From Protea cynaroides (Eukaryota; Streptophyta; Magnoliopsida; Proteales; Proteaceae): 64,000 nucleotides of DNA. Below the pieces are notes generated by a model. It worked only from the letters and a program-made list of their open reading frames with translations, ran no database searches and was not told the DNA's origin. Below are positions 10,821-23,589 of the stretch, piece after piece; the first letter of the stretch is position 1, and each line of letters opens with the position of its first letter. Both the position numbers and the translations under genes were made by a program. Location: assembly GCA_028583415.1 (NCBI GenBank), contig CM053269.1, positions 32,678,254 to 32,742,253 of the forward strand. The letters run 5' to 3'.

Positions 10821-12299
10821 GTTGACAGAATGGTTTTTAAATCTGGAATTAATTCTAATTAAATTTTATCGACTTTGTTAGGTCTTCTAGCAATATAATA
10901 ACATTGTAAAGGTGATTCTAAAGCTTGGAAAAGTATATTTTAGCAAGCTAAGGTGAGGAACCAGAACTCCAAACTAATTGGTTAATAACAAAACTGTTTT
11001 CTATTTTCTTGAGTCCTATGCCATGCTTGATTCTATGCGAATATGTTTGTAATGTGCATACAGCATGCCATCCAATATTTCTATTACTTGTTCACGCATA
11101 TTTACTTTATTGTTTATAACATGATGATGATGATGATGATGATAGAAATAGGCATGTACTTGTATGTGTGTGGTTGATGTACTTGATGCGAGGGAGTATC
11201 AGGGGGGTGTGATGAGAATGTCAATAAACGTTAACCTTTGGCGGGTCTCAGCACTTTAGCTCTATCTCTAACTCAAGTCTTGTGCATTGGCATCGTCGTA
11301 TCGCCATTACTTTAGCAGAACTATTATGTCGTAGAGTATCAGGGGAGGTGGTCTCGGTCCTTGTAGTCTTTGACTCTATCGGAGGGCCTTAGCTCTATCT
11401 CTATGGACATTCTGAGGGATGCTGGGGTGAGGCCTTGGATACACTTTTGGCATTAGGATTGGTTAGTTGCGAGTCCTGTTTGCAGCCCTCGCCAACATGG
11501 GCTTTCGTGTTGGTATGGCAATATATAGCAATAAACGTTAACCTTTGTTATATAATGTTCATGGTTGGGTGCATGTGAGTCGACGATAAACGTGATCTTC
11601 GGATGACATCACACACTTGTGTATAGAGGCGGGTCAATAAACGCGACCTTTGACTACCTAAACCTTTCTATTGCATACTGCAAACTTTAAACCGGACCAA
11701 AGATATAAATTGATTGCATGCATATGTATTGTTGCATTGTTTTGGCTACTCACTGAGCCGTGATGTGTGCTCACCCCTCGACGTCGAATATTTTTAGTTG
11801 ATGATGCAAGTTATACCGTTGAAGATTATATGAATGCGTCTGCGTACGGGAACGTGGCAGCAATGGAAGTTGGAGCTGAAGTGGATACACACGACTTCTC
11901 TTGCGAGTGCAACTCGTGTGTATTTGATTATATATTTTATAGGTTTCTTTATTTGGATTTATTAAGACATGTATTTGGTATTTAAATATTTATGTCTCAG
12001 TGGAAACAGAATAAATTGTTATTTAAATTTTAATATCACATAGATTCTCAGTTCTTCTTATTATAAGACTTCCGCTATTGTGTATTTACTCTGATTATGA
12101 TTACGGATGTGTGTAAGTTTAGATAACGCGGGGATAGCCTATTTGAGATCCTGGTTGAACCGTTGGTTTATTAGCGGTTCATCACACCATTCTGAATAGT
12201 GCAGAATTGGGGTGTGACATACGCGGATCTTGATTCTTAGGGCAAACCCTAAGATACGTAAGACGTTTGGAGGAATCTCAGAATTCAAATCCATGGTCC

Positions 12300-12510
12300 A
12301 TATGGACTATCCACCTATCCTTCAATCCATTAGGGCTATCTATCGATCCACTTGGGTTATCTATCCTTAGATCCATTAGGGTTATCTATCAGTTCATATG
12401 GGTTATCTACCTTTGATCCACTTAGGATCTATCAATCCATATGGGTTATCCATCTTAGATCCGTTAGGACTATCTATCAATCTTACGGGGTAATCCATCA
12501 ATCAAGCATA
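12300..12510. repeat. Degenerate tandem repeat of about 33 bp
   Basis: Repeated blocks resemble ATCCATTAGGGTTATCTATC and ATATGGGTTATCCATC, with five to six imperfect units and variable spacing. The open frame across it (12352-12552) reflects the repeat, not a gene. Confidence 0.6.
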
Positions 12511-14149
12511 AGTTTCAACTTAAACAAAGAATCTAATGATGAAGATCGATGAAGATTGAGCATAAATCACAGTCATAAACTTTAATCACCTCTGAACTAT
12601 AATGGTGAACCTATTTTAAGATCAAATCCAAGATACTTAGGCTATCTGGTAGATTCCAGATTTGATTCAATGATATCAAACCATGGGGTTTGATTCGGTT
12701 CAATCTATAGAGTCTAGAAAAAGGAAAGGTATAAGAGACCGATTTTGGATCGAGCAGTTTGGATGTCTAACGCTTTCCCATAACCGTAATTTGATGCTTA
12801 CCCCGATCTCTGATAGACCAAAAGTCAATCTAAGGCTCATGAGTCAGTAGAAGTTTTATCCTATAGTGAGACCACATTTGAAGTCCTAAACCTTAATCTA
12901 GATGGTGAGTCCAAAACAAATTTCAATATCCCGAGGATGAGAATTTCCCATTTGTCCTCACACACACTTTGATTACCGCTCTGTTTGTTTCGTTGCAATA
13001 TTTTCCAAGCAAATAATATTTCACAAGTAACTTCTCCTCCGGCTCTGTTTGTTTCCATGTAAAAGGATCGAAAATGAAAATTTTCTTATAAAAATAGGAT
13101 TTTCCATTGTTTATTACTACTAAAAATGAAAAGAAATGCTTGAAAAATAGGAAATTTTGACACGGAGCCCCCAGCCCTGCTTCTTTATTTATAAATTTTT
13201 CCGAACAATTTATATTTTACATGAAATTTTCTTATTTTATCAATGATCATTTTTACATTTTACATTAAAAAAATAAAAAAAATGAAAAAAAAACTATTTT
13301 ATAGATAAAAGTTCTTTTCTCACAATTTTCCCACTCCTTAATACACGTGTAAACCACAAATCCATTCCACTTGCCCAGTTTTCAAGCTGGAACATGTGTT
13401 TCAAATCCATGCATTTCTAGAAAATGAATGGGATAAGAGACGTGGCAAGCGGAAGCGCCTCATTTTCTTCCTTTTTCCCTTCGGTAGAACCATGCCGTTT
13501 CTAGTAATTCAGTAAAGGGTGGTTCTTCATTAATTAACATCCACCTGTTTGGTCCATGCATGCCTTAATGGAGATATAGAGTAATCCCTCCGTACTTTCA
13601 GAGAATCAGTATAACTGGATTCCAAACAGGAAATAAGCTAGAGAAGAATCCACTGTGCTTTCCACAAAATTATTGGATAGATGAACAGAAAGAGATACAT
13701 GAACCCAGAAACCAAGTGGGTTTCCTTTCTTTAGTTGAAATCAAGGGGCCCATATGAGCCATAAAGCTTGAATGAGGGGACTCAAAGTGGGACTCCAGGG
13801 TGTTCTTTTTTATCTTGAATCTTGATGAAGGGACTGCAAAGCCTATAAAGCTTTTTAATATGCTTATTGCCCAATACCCACCAAGCAAACAACTTAATCA
13901 TGTAGGACACGTGGCAAAAACGACAGGACCAATGGCCAGTTATGGGTTTAAGAACCTCAAAAGTGCCCACCTATAAAAGATTCCTTCTTCTGAACTTCCT
14001 GCCCAAGCACAAAAAATCTTTTCTACTCTTCCATCTTTAAAAGAAACAAGAGGAAGTGATCAGAAAATAACAGGAAAAAAACCACCTTTACAACGATTCT
14101 GTTCATCATTTTCAAGAATATGTTCTCTTTCCATGCAGTTACTATATAC

Positions 14150-14190
14150 ACCTTCTCTCTCTTCTCTCTCTTCCCTCTCTCTCTTTCTCG
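14150..14190. repeat. CT-rich microsatellite
   Basis: A run of CTCTCT/CTTC units lies about 180 bp downstream of a TATA-like box. It could be the 5' leader of an unrecognised transcript, but no coding sequence follows. Confidence 0.5.
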
Positions 14191-16130
14191 ATCTGGATAG
14201 AGATATTTAGAATTGATGATTGGGTTTTAAGTGGTGAATGAGAATGTTAAAAGAACCAATGATACAACGAAACGAAGCTGGATCAAATGATTAGGGTAGA
14301 GTATTACTGCTTTTACAGTATTATTGAGGAGATTCGAATTGTGAGAAAGAAGGGCATTTCCTAAAACCTGGATGGAACTTTGTCCAGCAGCATTTTAATG
14401 CCTTTTAACCATGGTTGTGATTTAATCCAAAATGCTGTCCCTTTGCCATTTCGCCATGCGTCCCAAATGGAAAGAGAAAAGTGCAGCTCTGGCTTTCCTT
14501 TCTGATCAATACCTTCTTCATCTAATTTTTCCACTTTTTTGGTCCCATATCATAAAGATGAGCATTACCACGTTGGTACATACGCCATTCAATTATACCA
14601 AATGGATGAGGTGATTTAATGTTGATGCCCTCAATGGTAAGTGAAAGCTATGTTTTAGATGTTCACAAAAGAGAAGATATTTTTGGAAATAGCTTCTTTT
14701 TTTTTTCTTTTTTTGTAAAGATTTTTGGAAATAGTTGAGAGATAGAGACATAAATTTTTTTTTTATTTTAAAAACCAAAAATAGTCTAAAATGACAGGAT
14801 CATTTGGCAAATGTGGACCCCTAAAGAAAAGAAGATTGATCGATCATATAATGCAATTATATATGCCAGCATCTTATTGATTGCTGGATTGGATAGAAGA
14901 CGTTGTTCTACATCATCATCAATCCATTATTGTTGATGTATCAGTAATTTATTGCTGCAATGTATGCCGTTTTGCAGTTTCTATCTCTCTCTATTTGGTA
15001 ATCGTTGCTTCTGCATCATCTTGTTACAATCACTGTCAACAATTGGGCTTCTGGCATCCCTCTTCTATTCGCCCCATTTTTTTTATCTTTATGTATGTCA
15101 GCAAATCCGCCTGTGAAAATGAAGATGACCAAGCTTGAAATGATCCCATTTAGGCAAACACTTATAAGAGAGAAATAAAGGAAGAAGAAGGAAGAAATCG
15201 TGGTTTTCTTGAGGTGAATCAAAAGATAGAATAGGTAAGGGAATATGAACTGAAACTAAGAATCATACCAATTTTTGTCGGATCAAAACTACCCAAGAAT
15301 CAACCGGAACGGAGAAACTAAAATCGAGAAGAAAAAAAAAAAAGCAAACAGTTCGACATACAAATCTAGCGACGAGGAAATTTCATTGATTCTGGAGGTT
15401 TTTTTTTATTAAAAATCTTATAAATCTAGCTACAGGAGAAAATTTCATTGATTTTATATTATTTTACTAAGGAAGGAAAAATTTATAAATAAAATGAGTA
15501 TCAAAATACTTTCATGGTTGATTGGCATAACCCATTTTTTAATTGATATTAATCAGGATGTAAAATACTCTTATAATCCATCCAAGTGAGGAGTTGTGGA
15601 TTTTGTCACCATAAGTGTATATTCAATAGTTGCAATTTCTAACCTTCTTGTGCCCTAAAAATCTTTGAAGTGCTTACTCAAAAAGATAATTGTGATATTC
15701 TTTCCAATGTCTAAAATTGTCTTTTTATTGGATTATGGGTTCAAAGGTTGGGATTAATACATCGGATCATGGCAGTAACTTTTGTGGGATGGAAAATAAA
15801 AAATGAATTGCTGTAAAACTAACAACTGGTGTTAATGTTGTCATTTTATATATAGGATTTTCTTATTAACATCTTTTAAGATAACAAATAATTTGTAATT
15901 AATTTTTTTTTTATTAGTTTAACACACTTTCTTTTTCTTTTTATAAAAGTCATCATTTCACATGCATGCACTAAAAAAAATGCAAGACAATACTGGCAGT
16001 TAAAAACGATATAATGATAAATCTTTTTTCAAATAATTTTAACAATCTTTTTTTCCCCTTAAACCAAAAGTGTAGTAGGTGGCTAATCCATTAATGACGG
16101 AATTAAGATGCAAAGTTTAACAAATACAGG

Positions 16131-16372
16131 GGATCCGAATCGTCTCCTCCCTGTACTTCAGGGAGGAGGGAGATGCCCCCGTCAGATGGCCGACACGTGA
16201 CTCTTGGGAAAATCCGATCTCCACCTCCAAGCTGACACCCTCTGTCGGCTCTGCTTGTTGCTGGGTGTCGGCTTGAACGTGGGACTCGAATTTTCCCGAG
16301 AACCACGTGTCGGCCTTCTGACAGGGGCATCTCACTCCTCCCTGAAGTACAGGGAGGAGACGATTTGAATCC
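16131..16372. mobile_element. M1: Mutator-type MITE (242 bp)
   Basis: The two halves are long inverted copies of each other: it starts GGATCCGAATCGTCTCCTCC and ends with the near-complement (CGATTTGAATCC), so most of the element can fold into one stem. It is flanked by a perfect 9-bp duplication AAATACAGG (16122-16130 and 16373-16381), the size made by Mutator-family transposases. It has no coding capacity; the open frames across it are palindrome artefacts. Confidence 0.9.
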
Positions 16373-16529
16373 AAATACAGGACCCAAATGTTAATTTTCT
16401 AAGCTGATTTCACCACCTTTCCCTTCTCTTTACTTGTTTGTAACTAATAGAGGGTGCCTTAAAGAAGACAACAACAATTTCTCTTTTCTCCTCTTACTCT
16501 TCTTTTATCCACTATAGTAATAACTAAAA

Positions 16530-17979
16530 GGGAAAATTTCATATACTATCCAAATACTTTGAGAAACATCACCTATCATCCAAGATTTCTGAAAACATCA
16601 CTTACCACCCAAAATTCCAAAACGTGTATCAAAAAGACCCAAATCGTTAAGACAGAACCGTTAGATGCCGATGTCTGCGCAAAATCAATTTTGAATTGAC
16701 AATAATACCCTTATTGTAAGGGAAAAAGTCTATTTTACCCTTCCCTCGAACTCTCAAACTCACTCCACTACTCTGTTCAGCGTTTCCTTCTTCGCTGATG
16801 AGGATTCTATAGCACACCTCGCCTTCTGGTAGAAGCTACCATCGATTTCTGGTAGAAGCTCTCTGCATTTATCTAGTAATCATAACCCCAAGTGAAACCC
16901 TCAGCCAAGCCTCTTCTCTCTCTAATTTTCTCCCTTGCTGCCATAGAGACAGAGGAACCCAGCTTCTGTAATTCGAGCCCCTCTACTGCTCTCTCTCTCT
17001 CTCCCCTAGTTCTCTCCCCACCGAGAATTAAGAAACCCCAACCACTTGAACTCCTCGATGGCTCTTTCTTCTTCAAATATCCCTGTCGACAGACCTCTAA
17101 GAAACTCCCCTTTCTTTTGCGATTTTTCCTCTCACCTGAAACTCAGCCACCCATGGCCAACAACTTTCTTTCTCGCTTTGCGATTTCCCTGGACCTAGCT
17201 TCTCTCCCCATTTCTTCCCCTACTTCTTCTCGGCTTACCCCTCTTCTACAGATTCTTCTCCCTAGCCATCTTCTACACTCACTCTCCCTCTCGGTCCCTT
17301 CTCTGATCTATCCCTCGATTTCAATCAGCTTCCTTCTTCTTTTCCATTTTGAGAAGAAGAAAGCATCCCTTCGTAATTGGTTTTCTTCTCTCTAATTAAT
17401 TTGGTACCTATAGTTGTATTCGTGCATTGAACGCCGAGATTCATTCAGCAAAGCTGGAGATTAAATTAATGAGTTTTATCATTGGTTAGGGTTTTGGTTT
17501 CATCTTTGTACTTATTAGCAAATCCGTTGATTATGAGAAACCTCTGCTGAAATTCATTTGTTTCCAAGTTCACTGGAAAAATTCAACAGCCTTTTTCTTT
17601 TTTCCTTCTGTTTTCTATTGATTAATGTTCTTTCACTCCTACTTCTTCTTCTTGAGTTCCTATTATATTTAATCTCAATGGGGAAAGGGGAGGAAGGTTA
17701 TGGAAAACGTGAAGGTGGTGGTGGATCGAAACCCTCTAATAAGGAAATCTTCTCGGCGTGGGCCAAGGACATCGATCAGTGTTTGAAGAAGTTTGGGGTT
17801 GACAAAGATTTGGGTTTGACAAAATGTGAAGGGTATAGACGTCTAGACAAAATTTGAACTCTCTTCCGTCAGTTAATGGGGCAATGTTTGAGAATTTTGG
17901 GTGGTAGGTGATGTTTTCAGAAATCTTGGGTGGTAGGTAATGTTTCTCAAAGCATTTGGATAGTACGTGAAATTTTCCC
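16530..17979. mobile_element. M2: Pack-MULE carrying a Ca2+-ATPase gene fragment
   Basis: The ends are inverted repeats of about 90 bp beginning GGGAAAATTTC and ending GAAATTTTCCC, with shared internal blocks such as TTGAGAAACATCACCTA and its complement. A perfect 9-bp duplication TAACTAAAA flanks it (16521-16529 and 17980-17988). The interior carries CT-rich sequence resembling a plant 5'UTR (16900-17400) and a short coding segment (17678-17857), but no transposase. Capture of host gene pieces between Mutator termini defines a Pack-MULE. Confidence 0.88.
17678..17857 (+). pseudogene. Captured N-terminus of an ER-type Ca2+-ATPase (ECA-like)
   Basis: From ATG at 17678 the 59-residue frame starts MGKGEEGYGK and contains IFSAWAKDIDQCLKKFGVD followed by GLTKCEGYRRL. 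This matches the layout of the N-terminal cation-ATPase domain of plant ER-type P2A calcium pumps, which start MGKG and have an AWxKDxxxCxxxFGV block. The frame ends at 17857, just before the element's right inverted repeat, so the roughly 1,000-residue pump (transmembrane and phosphorylation domains) is absent. The open frame extends upstream to 17558, but that part is hydrophobic and T-rich and looks like leader. Assignment rests on remembered family motifs. Confidence 0.7.
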
Positions 17980-19375
17980 TAACTAAAAATAAATCTAATA
18001 GTTATAAAAAAATTTGATTTAGAAAAAAGTAAAAATTAAATCAACTCCTTCGTTGAGATTGGATGGGAAACTCTCCTCTAAATTCCTCTCATTTTTTCTA
18101 AGTGGCCATTGTTTCATCAACATGGAAAAGACCTAAAATCTTTCTACCTTTACTTTATTGGTAGTTAGCTTCTCATGAAGGATTTGGTAATCGATATCAG
18201 ATCAATTGTATCGGCCAATTCATATCGGCTTCAACCAAGAGCCCAAGTTCAATACCAATCCAATAAAAATTATATTAACTTTTTGGAAAATTACTTATAC
18301 CACCCCTGATGATCTATTGGTCAAATACAGACATTACCCTAAAGTTGACAACAACTACACGTACTATCCTTAAATCTCAAACATTGTTACACAAAGACCC
18401 CACTCTGTTAATTTTTTTTCTATTAGTCGCTAATGTCAGCATGATTTTTTTATTGTCTAAAATACCTTTATAGGTAATGTGAAATGATGAAATTACTGTT
18501 TGTTATTTTAAACCTCTAATCCCTTCTTCTCTTTCTTCTTCGTTTTCCCTAAATGCACAATCGCGATTCAGGAGAGCCTCCATCGATAACTGCAAATCTC
18601 AAGCAACCTCTATCGACGACATGTCAGGAAACCTCCATCGACGACTCCACTGCAAATCTTCCCAGCCCAGAGACTCTTCCTAGGCACCTCTCTTCTCTAG
18701 CAACCTGCTTTCCCCCGTTCTTCGACTATTCTCTTGTTCTCTTTGATTTCAGTTTTGTTTTTGGTCCATTGTTTTTGTGCCCTAAACGGTAAGAGATATG
18801 GGAGTGTTCCGGTATACAGAAATTATTTTCTGAGAGAAATCCTTCACTTCGGATCCTAAACGATCTTTCATTTTTCCCCTTTACTGTTAGTGATGAAGCA
18901 ATGATAATGGGCTTTCATTGCATTTGCTTCTTCTTTTTTTCCTTTTGTCTGTGTATTGAATATGTTCTTGGGTTTCGAGTGATTTCCTTGATTGGATTAA
19001 ATTCTCCAACTCTCTCTATGTGTAGTTGTAATGAAACCCTTCAAGTAATTCAGGGTCACCACAGCCCTCTAGGAATCGATGATGTCGATTCCATGCAAAT
19101 CTATATCATCAAAGTGAGCCACGACCTCTGCCCCATTCATCGGCAGCAACTCCACTAGTTCTCGCTGATGGTCGATGCTGATATCTCCTCCGTACCCTCT
19201 CACCAAAATCTTCCCAATATTACTAAGGTTCTCATGGATTTGGGGGCTGCCCCATGGGTTGCAATACTCATGGTCTCAATGGCTCTTCGGGGAAGGCTAG
19301 CTCTCAGGTCAGGTCGCTTATGATCAATGGCAGCACCTGATCGTTGGTGTATATGAGATTGGATTGGGTCCTCTG

Positions 19376-20405
19376 TATTAGAAAAAATCATCCTAGATTA
19401 ATCTCAATGTTACTGTTAACCTCATTCCAAAGATGAAAACTTATCACGAATATCATGTCACTGGTTTAATCTAAGAAATTAAGAAGAGTGTCATACCTTT
19501 TTTTTGACGATTTGAAAATATCTTTTGTTGAAGCACTCTACCTTTGATGAAGAACTCTTTCTTTTGTTGAAGAACCTTTGATGAAGAACTCTTTCTTTTG
19601 TTGAAAAATCTTTGATGATTATACAAACAAAGCCACTTAATGTCCAAGGATCTCACAAGCAATCAGGGTGCTCACCCCAGCTGGAAAGGTATACCATATC
19701 TTGGTATTTTGAGCTTTTTTCTCCCATTGCCTGTGTGACCTTGAGATGTTTTATATCTCTAGGGTGGAGATGAACAGCCATAAAGTCCAACCCTAAGTGA
19801 GATGCTAGCCTCCTAATGTCATATCCAGATTGTCTTTTGGCATACCTTGATAATTACCACAAGTGCCCCTAAATAATAAATAGGGACATAAAATACAAAA
19901 CTGCCATTTTTCATAAAACCAAAAAGATTTTGCAAAGAAAAATAAAAATAAATAATATTTTATATTTATAAATAAAAAATATTTGATGCAAAATCAAACA
20001 CGATAACGTTATTCAAATTGGCAGTTTGTAGGTACGTGTACACTCTTATAATTGTCAAGTCACTGGCAATGAACATTAGACACTAAAGTCACCACTCAAC
20101 GTACACGTGGTCTTATCATGAAGGACTTCACAGACCATATGTGTACTGACCGTCAAGAGACTAGTCCCCATGTCTCCCATAGTCTGAGCAATTTTGACTT
20201 GCATCCCTCAAATCCCTCAAACCTATCATGGTCCAATCAATGCCTATGTAAGCACATAGCGCATCATGATAGGTGCAGTCAAGCCAAGGACTACAAAGTG
20301 GCTCATTTGAATAATCATCTAGAAAACTGGCATATTAATACAATAGACCAAAAACAATGATACCATTTAAAAAATGTATAAGCTACAAAACATGTAAGCA
20401 CATGT

Positions 20406-20466
<61 letters not shown>

Positions 20467-20545
20467 CACAATAGAGATAAAAATGCCCAAAGAGAATACA
20501 TAAAAACAACACAATCAATCTGTGTTGGGCCACACAAATCCAACA
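19376..20545 (-). mobile_element. 3' LTR of C1
   Basis: It matches 25364-26436 along its length but is about 100 bp longer, because of an expanded (AT)n run and a duplicated CTTTGATGAAGAACTCTTTC-type block (19540-19610). The polypurine tract in element orientation, AAGTGGGAGAC, is the complement of 20546-20556. Confidence 0.9.
20409..20462. repeat. (AT)n microsatellite in C1 3' LTR
   Basis: About 27 AT units. The matching place in the 5' LTR (26346-26355) has only about five, so the repeat expanded or contracted after insertion. Confidence 0.9.
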
Positions 20546-20559
20546 GTCTCCCACTTGGC

Positions 20560-21020
20560 CTAACACAATCCCAGAGCCATTACATATTTAGTAAATACAC
20601 CAAAAGGTAAACCTTTTGTAAAGGGATCAGCCAAGTTTGATTGAGATGGTACTCTCTGAACAACTACCTCATTCTTCTTAATAACATCACAAATGTAATG
20701 ATATCGACCTTCAATGTGCTTGGCCCGAGAATGACACTTTGGGTCTTCGGTGATAGCTATCACAGAATTATTATCACACAAAAATAGAATAGGTTTTTTC
20801 ACACAATCTACTATTAGCAATTTCAATAGGAACTTTCAAAGGTACATAGCTTCTTTAGCTGCCGTATTGAATGCAATATATTCAGCTTCCATGGTAGACT
20901 GCGCAATACATTATTGCTTCTTGCTCTTCCAAGCAATAGCTCCACCATGAAAAGTGAACACAAAATCAGAGGTAGATTTTCTACTATCAACACATCCTTG
21001 ATAATCAAAATCAGAATATC
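20560..21020 (-). pseudogene. C1 RNase H domain
   Basis: The minus-strand frame 20826-20560 contains ILFLCDNNSVIAIT, then KHIEGRYHYICD and NLADPFTKGLP, the typical C-terminal RNase H of copia Pol, ending at TAG near 20560. The preceding part is broken by a frameshift around 20823-20850. Confidence 0.85.
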
Positions 21021-21105
21021 CAAGGATATTCAGATGATCAAAACAATAAGTCAATCTAAAGCCTTTTGTTTACTTTAGATACCTTAGGATCCATTGAATA
21101 GCAAT

Positions 21106-22088
21106 CTAATGTATTTTACCAAGATTACTCTGAAAATGATTGATCATGCTAACTGCAAAAGCTATGTCTGGCCGAGTACAGATTATAGCATACATCAAGC
21201 TCCCCACAGCAGAGGCATAAGGACACAATGAGTCATTCAATTTTTTCTTTGTAGACTTAGGACTATCATTTTGGGATATTGGACAATTATAAGGAATTTG
21301 TCCTCCCAAACAATCAGCCATGTGGAACCTCGTTAACATGGTATCAATATATTTCTCTTGAGACAAGCTTAGTTTTCTTTGCTAATGGTCTCACTCAATT
21401 TTGATACCCAGAATATAAGAAGCTTTACCCAAGTCTTTCATTTCAAATGTGGTAATTAAATAACCATTGTTTCACTTCCATCAACATGTGGACATCATTT
21501 CTTGCAAATAGAATATCGTCAACATATAAAGTAAGATATGCAACTTTATGCCCTTCTTTCTTCACATAAATGCAAGATTCAGAATTATTTGAATCCAATG
21601 CCCACAACTGAATCATGAAATGATAAATTTCATTGCCTTGAAGCATATTTCAGCCCATATATAGATTTTTCTAATTTACATACTTTGTCTTCATCTCCAG
21701 TGGAAATAAAACCTTCAGGCTGATCCATATAAACATCTTCATCAAGATTACCATTCAAGAACGCCGTCTTCACATCCATTTGATAAAGTTCAAAATCAAA
21801 ATATTCAACCAAAGCCAACACAGCACACACAGATTGTATCCTCACTACTGGTGAAAAAGTTTCATCGTAATCAACACCATATTCTTGAGTGTAACCCTTT
21901 GCTACAAGTCTAGCTTTGAACTTCTCAACATTTTCATGGATATCATTCTTTCTTTTGAATATCCACTTGCAACCAACAACTTTAGTGCTCACAGGCCTAC
22001 TAATCAACCTCCACACACCATTCTTATGCATAGATTTGATTTCTTCATTCATAGCACTAATCCATTGTTGAGAATCAACATCTAACAT
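21106..22088 (-). pseudogene. C1 reverse transcriptase
   Basis: The N-terminal block WISAMNEEIKSM, CKWIFKRK, the FKARLVAKGYTQ motif, the MDVKTAFLNG palm motif and the YVDDILFARN catalytic box are all recognisable across frames 22088-21630, 21646-21443 and 21366-21106. The chain is cut at about 21630 and 21443 and again near 21370, so no full polymerase can be made. Confidence 0.9.
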
Positions 22089-22121
22089 AGCTTGTGAATA
22101 AGTAATAGGATCATCTACAAC

Positions 22122-23340
22122 TTAATTAATGGTCACACTTTCATATGATTCTCTCAAATACACATAATAATCTGACATGTCTAGAGCTTTTGATGTCCTT
22201 CCACTTCTTCTTAAGTGCTCAAAATATTGCTTATCTTGATTGGTATTCGAAGAAATTATAGGAGTTGTGGATCCCTCAATGACAGAGTCTTGATGACCTC
22301 CATTAGTGTCTACTAACTCCTCCAAAACACTTTTATCAACATCATTAGAATTCCCACTATCAAATCGATCTTCTAAGAATGTCACATTTCTGCTTTCTAG
22401 TATCACTCTATCCTCAAGATCATATAATCTATATCCTTTGGAGCGATGAGGATATCCAACCATGACACACCTTTTGGTTTTTGATAGTAATTTATTTCTA
22501 TTTGGGTCAGGAATCAAAACATGAGCAATACAGCCCCAAACCCGAATATGAGCAACACTTGCTTGCTTACCATAAAATAATTCATATGGGATAGAATTTA
22601 TTGTTTTGGTGGGAACTCTATTTAAAATATGCATTGTTGCATATAATGTCTCTCTCCAAAAAGAAGTTAGCAAATTAGCTCTTGCCATCATTGATCGAAC
22701 CATATCTAACAGAGTCTGATTTTGTCTTTCTGCAATTCCATTAGCCTCTAGAGTATGAGGTGGAGTACAAAAATGTTTAATACCATTTTCAAGATAATAC
22801 AACTCAAAATCATCAGACATATATTCTCCACCTCGATCTGAATTTAATGACTTAATCACTTGTCCAGTCATCTTTTCAGCCTCAAGACTAAATGATTTGA
22901 AAAAACTCTAAAGCCTCAGACTTATGTTTCAAGAGATGTACAAAACCAAATCTAGAAAAGTCATCGGTGAAAGTAATAAAATAACGAAAACCACATCTTG
23001 CACTAATGCTCATAGGTCCACATACATCAGTATGAACCTTTTCTAACACATGGGCACATCTTTCAACTTTTGTATAGGATTTCTTGGTCATTTTACCAGA
23101 AATACGACTTTTACAAGTGGAAAACTTTTCTAGAGTCACTTTAGTCAAAACGCTAGAATTAATCAATCTGACAATTCTATTTATATTGATATGTCTCAAT
23201 CTCAATGCCAAAGATAAGTAGCATTATCTTTTATATCAAGTTCAACATTGCATATAATATTATCATATAATTTCACTTGATACATATTGTTATTTTTAAA
23301 ATCATGCAACACAACTTTATCATTTTTCTTCATTAAAAAC
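22122..23340 (-). pseudogene. C1 pre-integrase and integrase
   Basis: The order is a degraded zinc-binding pre-integrase segment (HININR ... STCKSR), then the core with Asp in VHTDVCGPM, Asp in NSDRGGEYMS and Glu in ANGIAERQNQT, then the C-terminal region (VWGCIAHVLIPD ... MVGYPHRSKGYRLYD). Frames break near 23205 and 22880. Its role would be insertion of element cDNA. Confidence 0.9.
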
Positions 23341-23346
23341 CTTCCA

Positions 23347-23583
23347 TTACCAAAAATAAAATTCATATCCAAGCTTTTCCAACATTGAAACAGATAACAA
23401 GTTTCTTTTAAAACTAGGAGCATACAAACATTCAACTAAATCAAAATTTGTTCCACCATTCAGCTTCAATTCAAAAACTCCAACTCCTTCAATCTGCGCC
23501 TTATCATCATTTCCCATGTAAATGAAACTGGTTCTATTACTTATTCTCTTGAGTTCCTTGAACCCCTTAACCTTGCTTTCCAC
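23347..23583 (-). pseudogene. C1 protease C-terminal part
   Basis: The frame reads IYMGNDDKAQIEGVGVFELK, then LYAPSFKRNLLSVSMLEKLGY, the segment between the copia protease active site and the pre-integrase. The catalytic Asp block upstream is not recognisable. Confidence 0.75.
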
Positions 23584-23589
23584 CAGACT

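Larger units (their letters stand above)
1..12219 (+). mobile_element. G1: Ty3/gypsy chromovirus, 5' part outside the window
   Basis: Order on the plus strand is leader, gag, protease, reverse transcriptase/RNase H, integrase with a chromodomain-like tail, polypurine tract and 3' LTR. The integrase C-terminus (TWEEEN followed by YPHLF, then a FEDE tail beside the polypurine tract) is typical of Tekay/Del-type chromoviruses. The window begins inside the leader, so the 5' LTR, primer-binding site and any upstream antisense ORF are not visible. The element is dead: stop codons in gag, a 4-bp deletion in protease, a stop between RNase H and integrase, a frameshift before the chromodomain, and two solo LTRs inserted into it. 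The 5' target duplication cannot be checked; the 3' flank begins TACGC. Confidence 0.93.
7561..12219 (+). mobile_element. 3' LTR of G1, interrupted by S2
   Basis: It starts TGTAAGACCCG after the polypurine tract and ends GGTGTGACA. Without S2 and one target-duplication copy it is about 2.3 kb. U3 is short: a GGGTCG/CGACCC array (7674-7817 and 10164-10183), then a TATA-like TCTATTTAAAGG near 10275. A long R-U5 contains a donor-like CTCAG|GTATGG (10427), a second GGGTCG array (10683-10820), repeated TAGCTCTATCTCTA blocks (about 11260-11410), and the small exon-like frame (about 11810-11931), whose stop has become TAT and whose acceptor is changed (GATGCAAGT). Confidence 0.9.
12220..16121. other. 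Non-coding flank between G1 and the Mutator-like elements
   Basis: No convincing gene is seen. 12300-12510 holds a degenerate tandem repeat. 13960-14240 has a TATA-like CCTATAAAAG (about 13970) and a CT-rich tract, as seen in plant 5'UTRs, but no coding region follows. The rest is AT-rich with poly-A/T runs and short open frames of biased composition. I found no recognisable miRNA, tRNA or conserved exon. Confidence 0.6.

Noticed and set aside
13960..14240. Promoter and 5'UTR of an unannotated gene or miRNA precursor
   Set aside because: TATA-like box and CT-rich tract are present, but no coding region follows and no known miRNA or clear hairpin was recognised.
16892..17395. 167-codon open frame in M2
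   Set aside because: CT-rich, Ser/Leu/Pro-biased translation typical of a plant 5'UTR or leader; no domain, and it lies upstream of the captured Ca2+-ATPase start.
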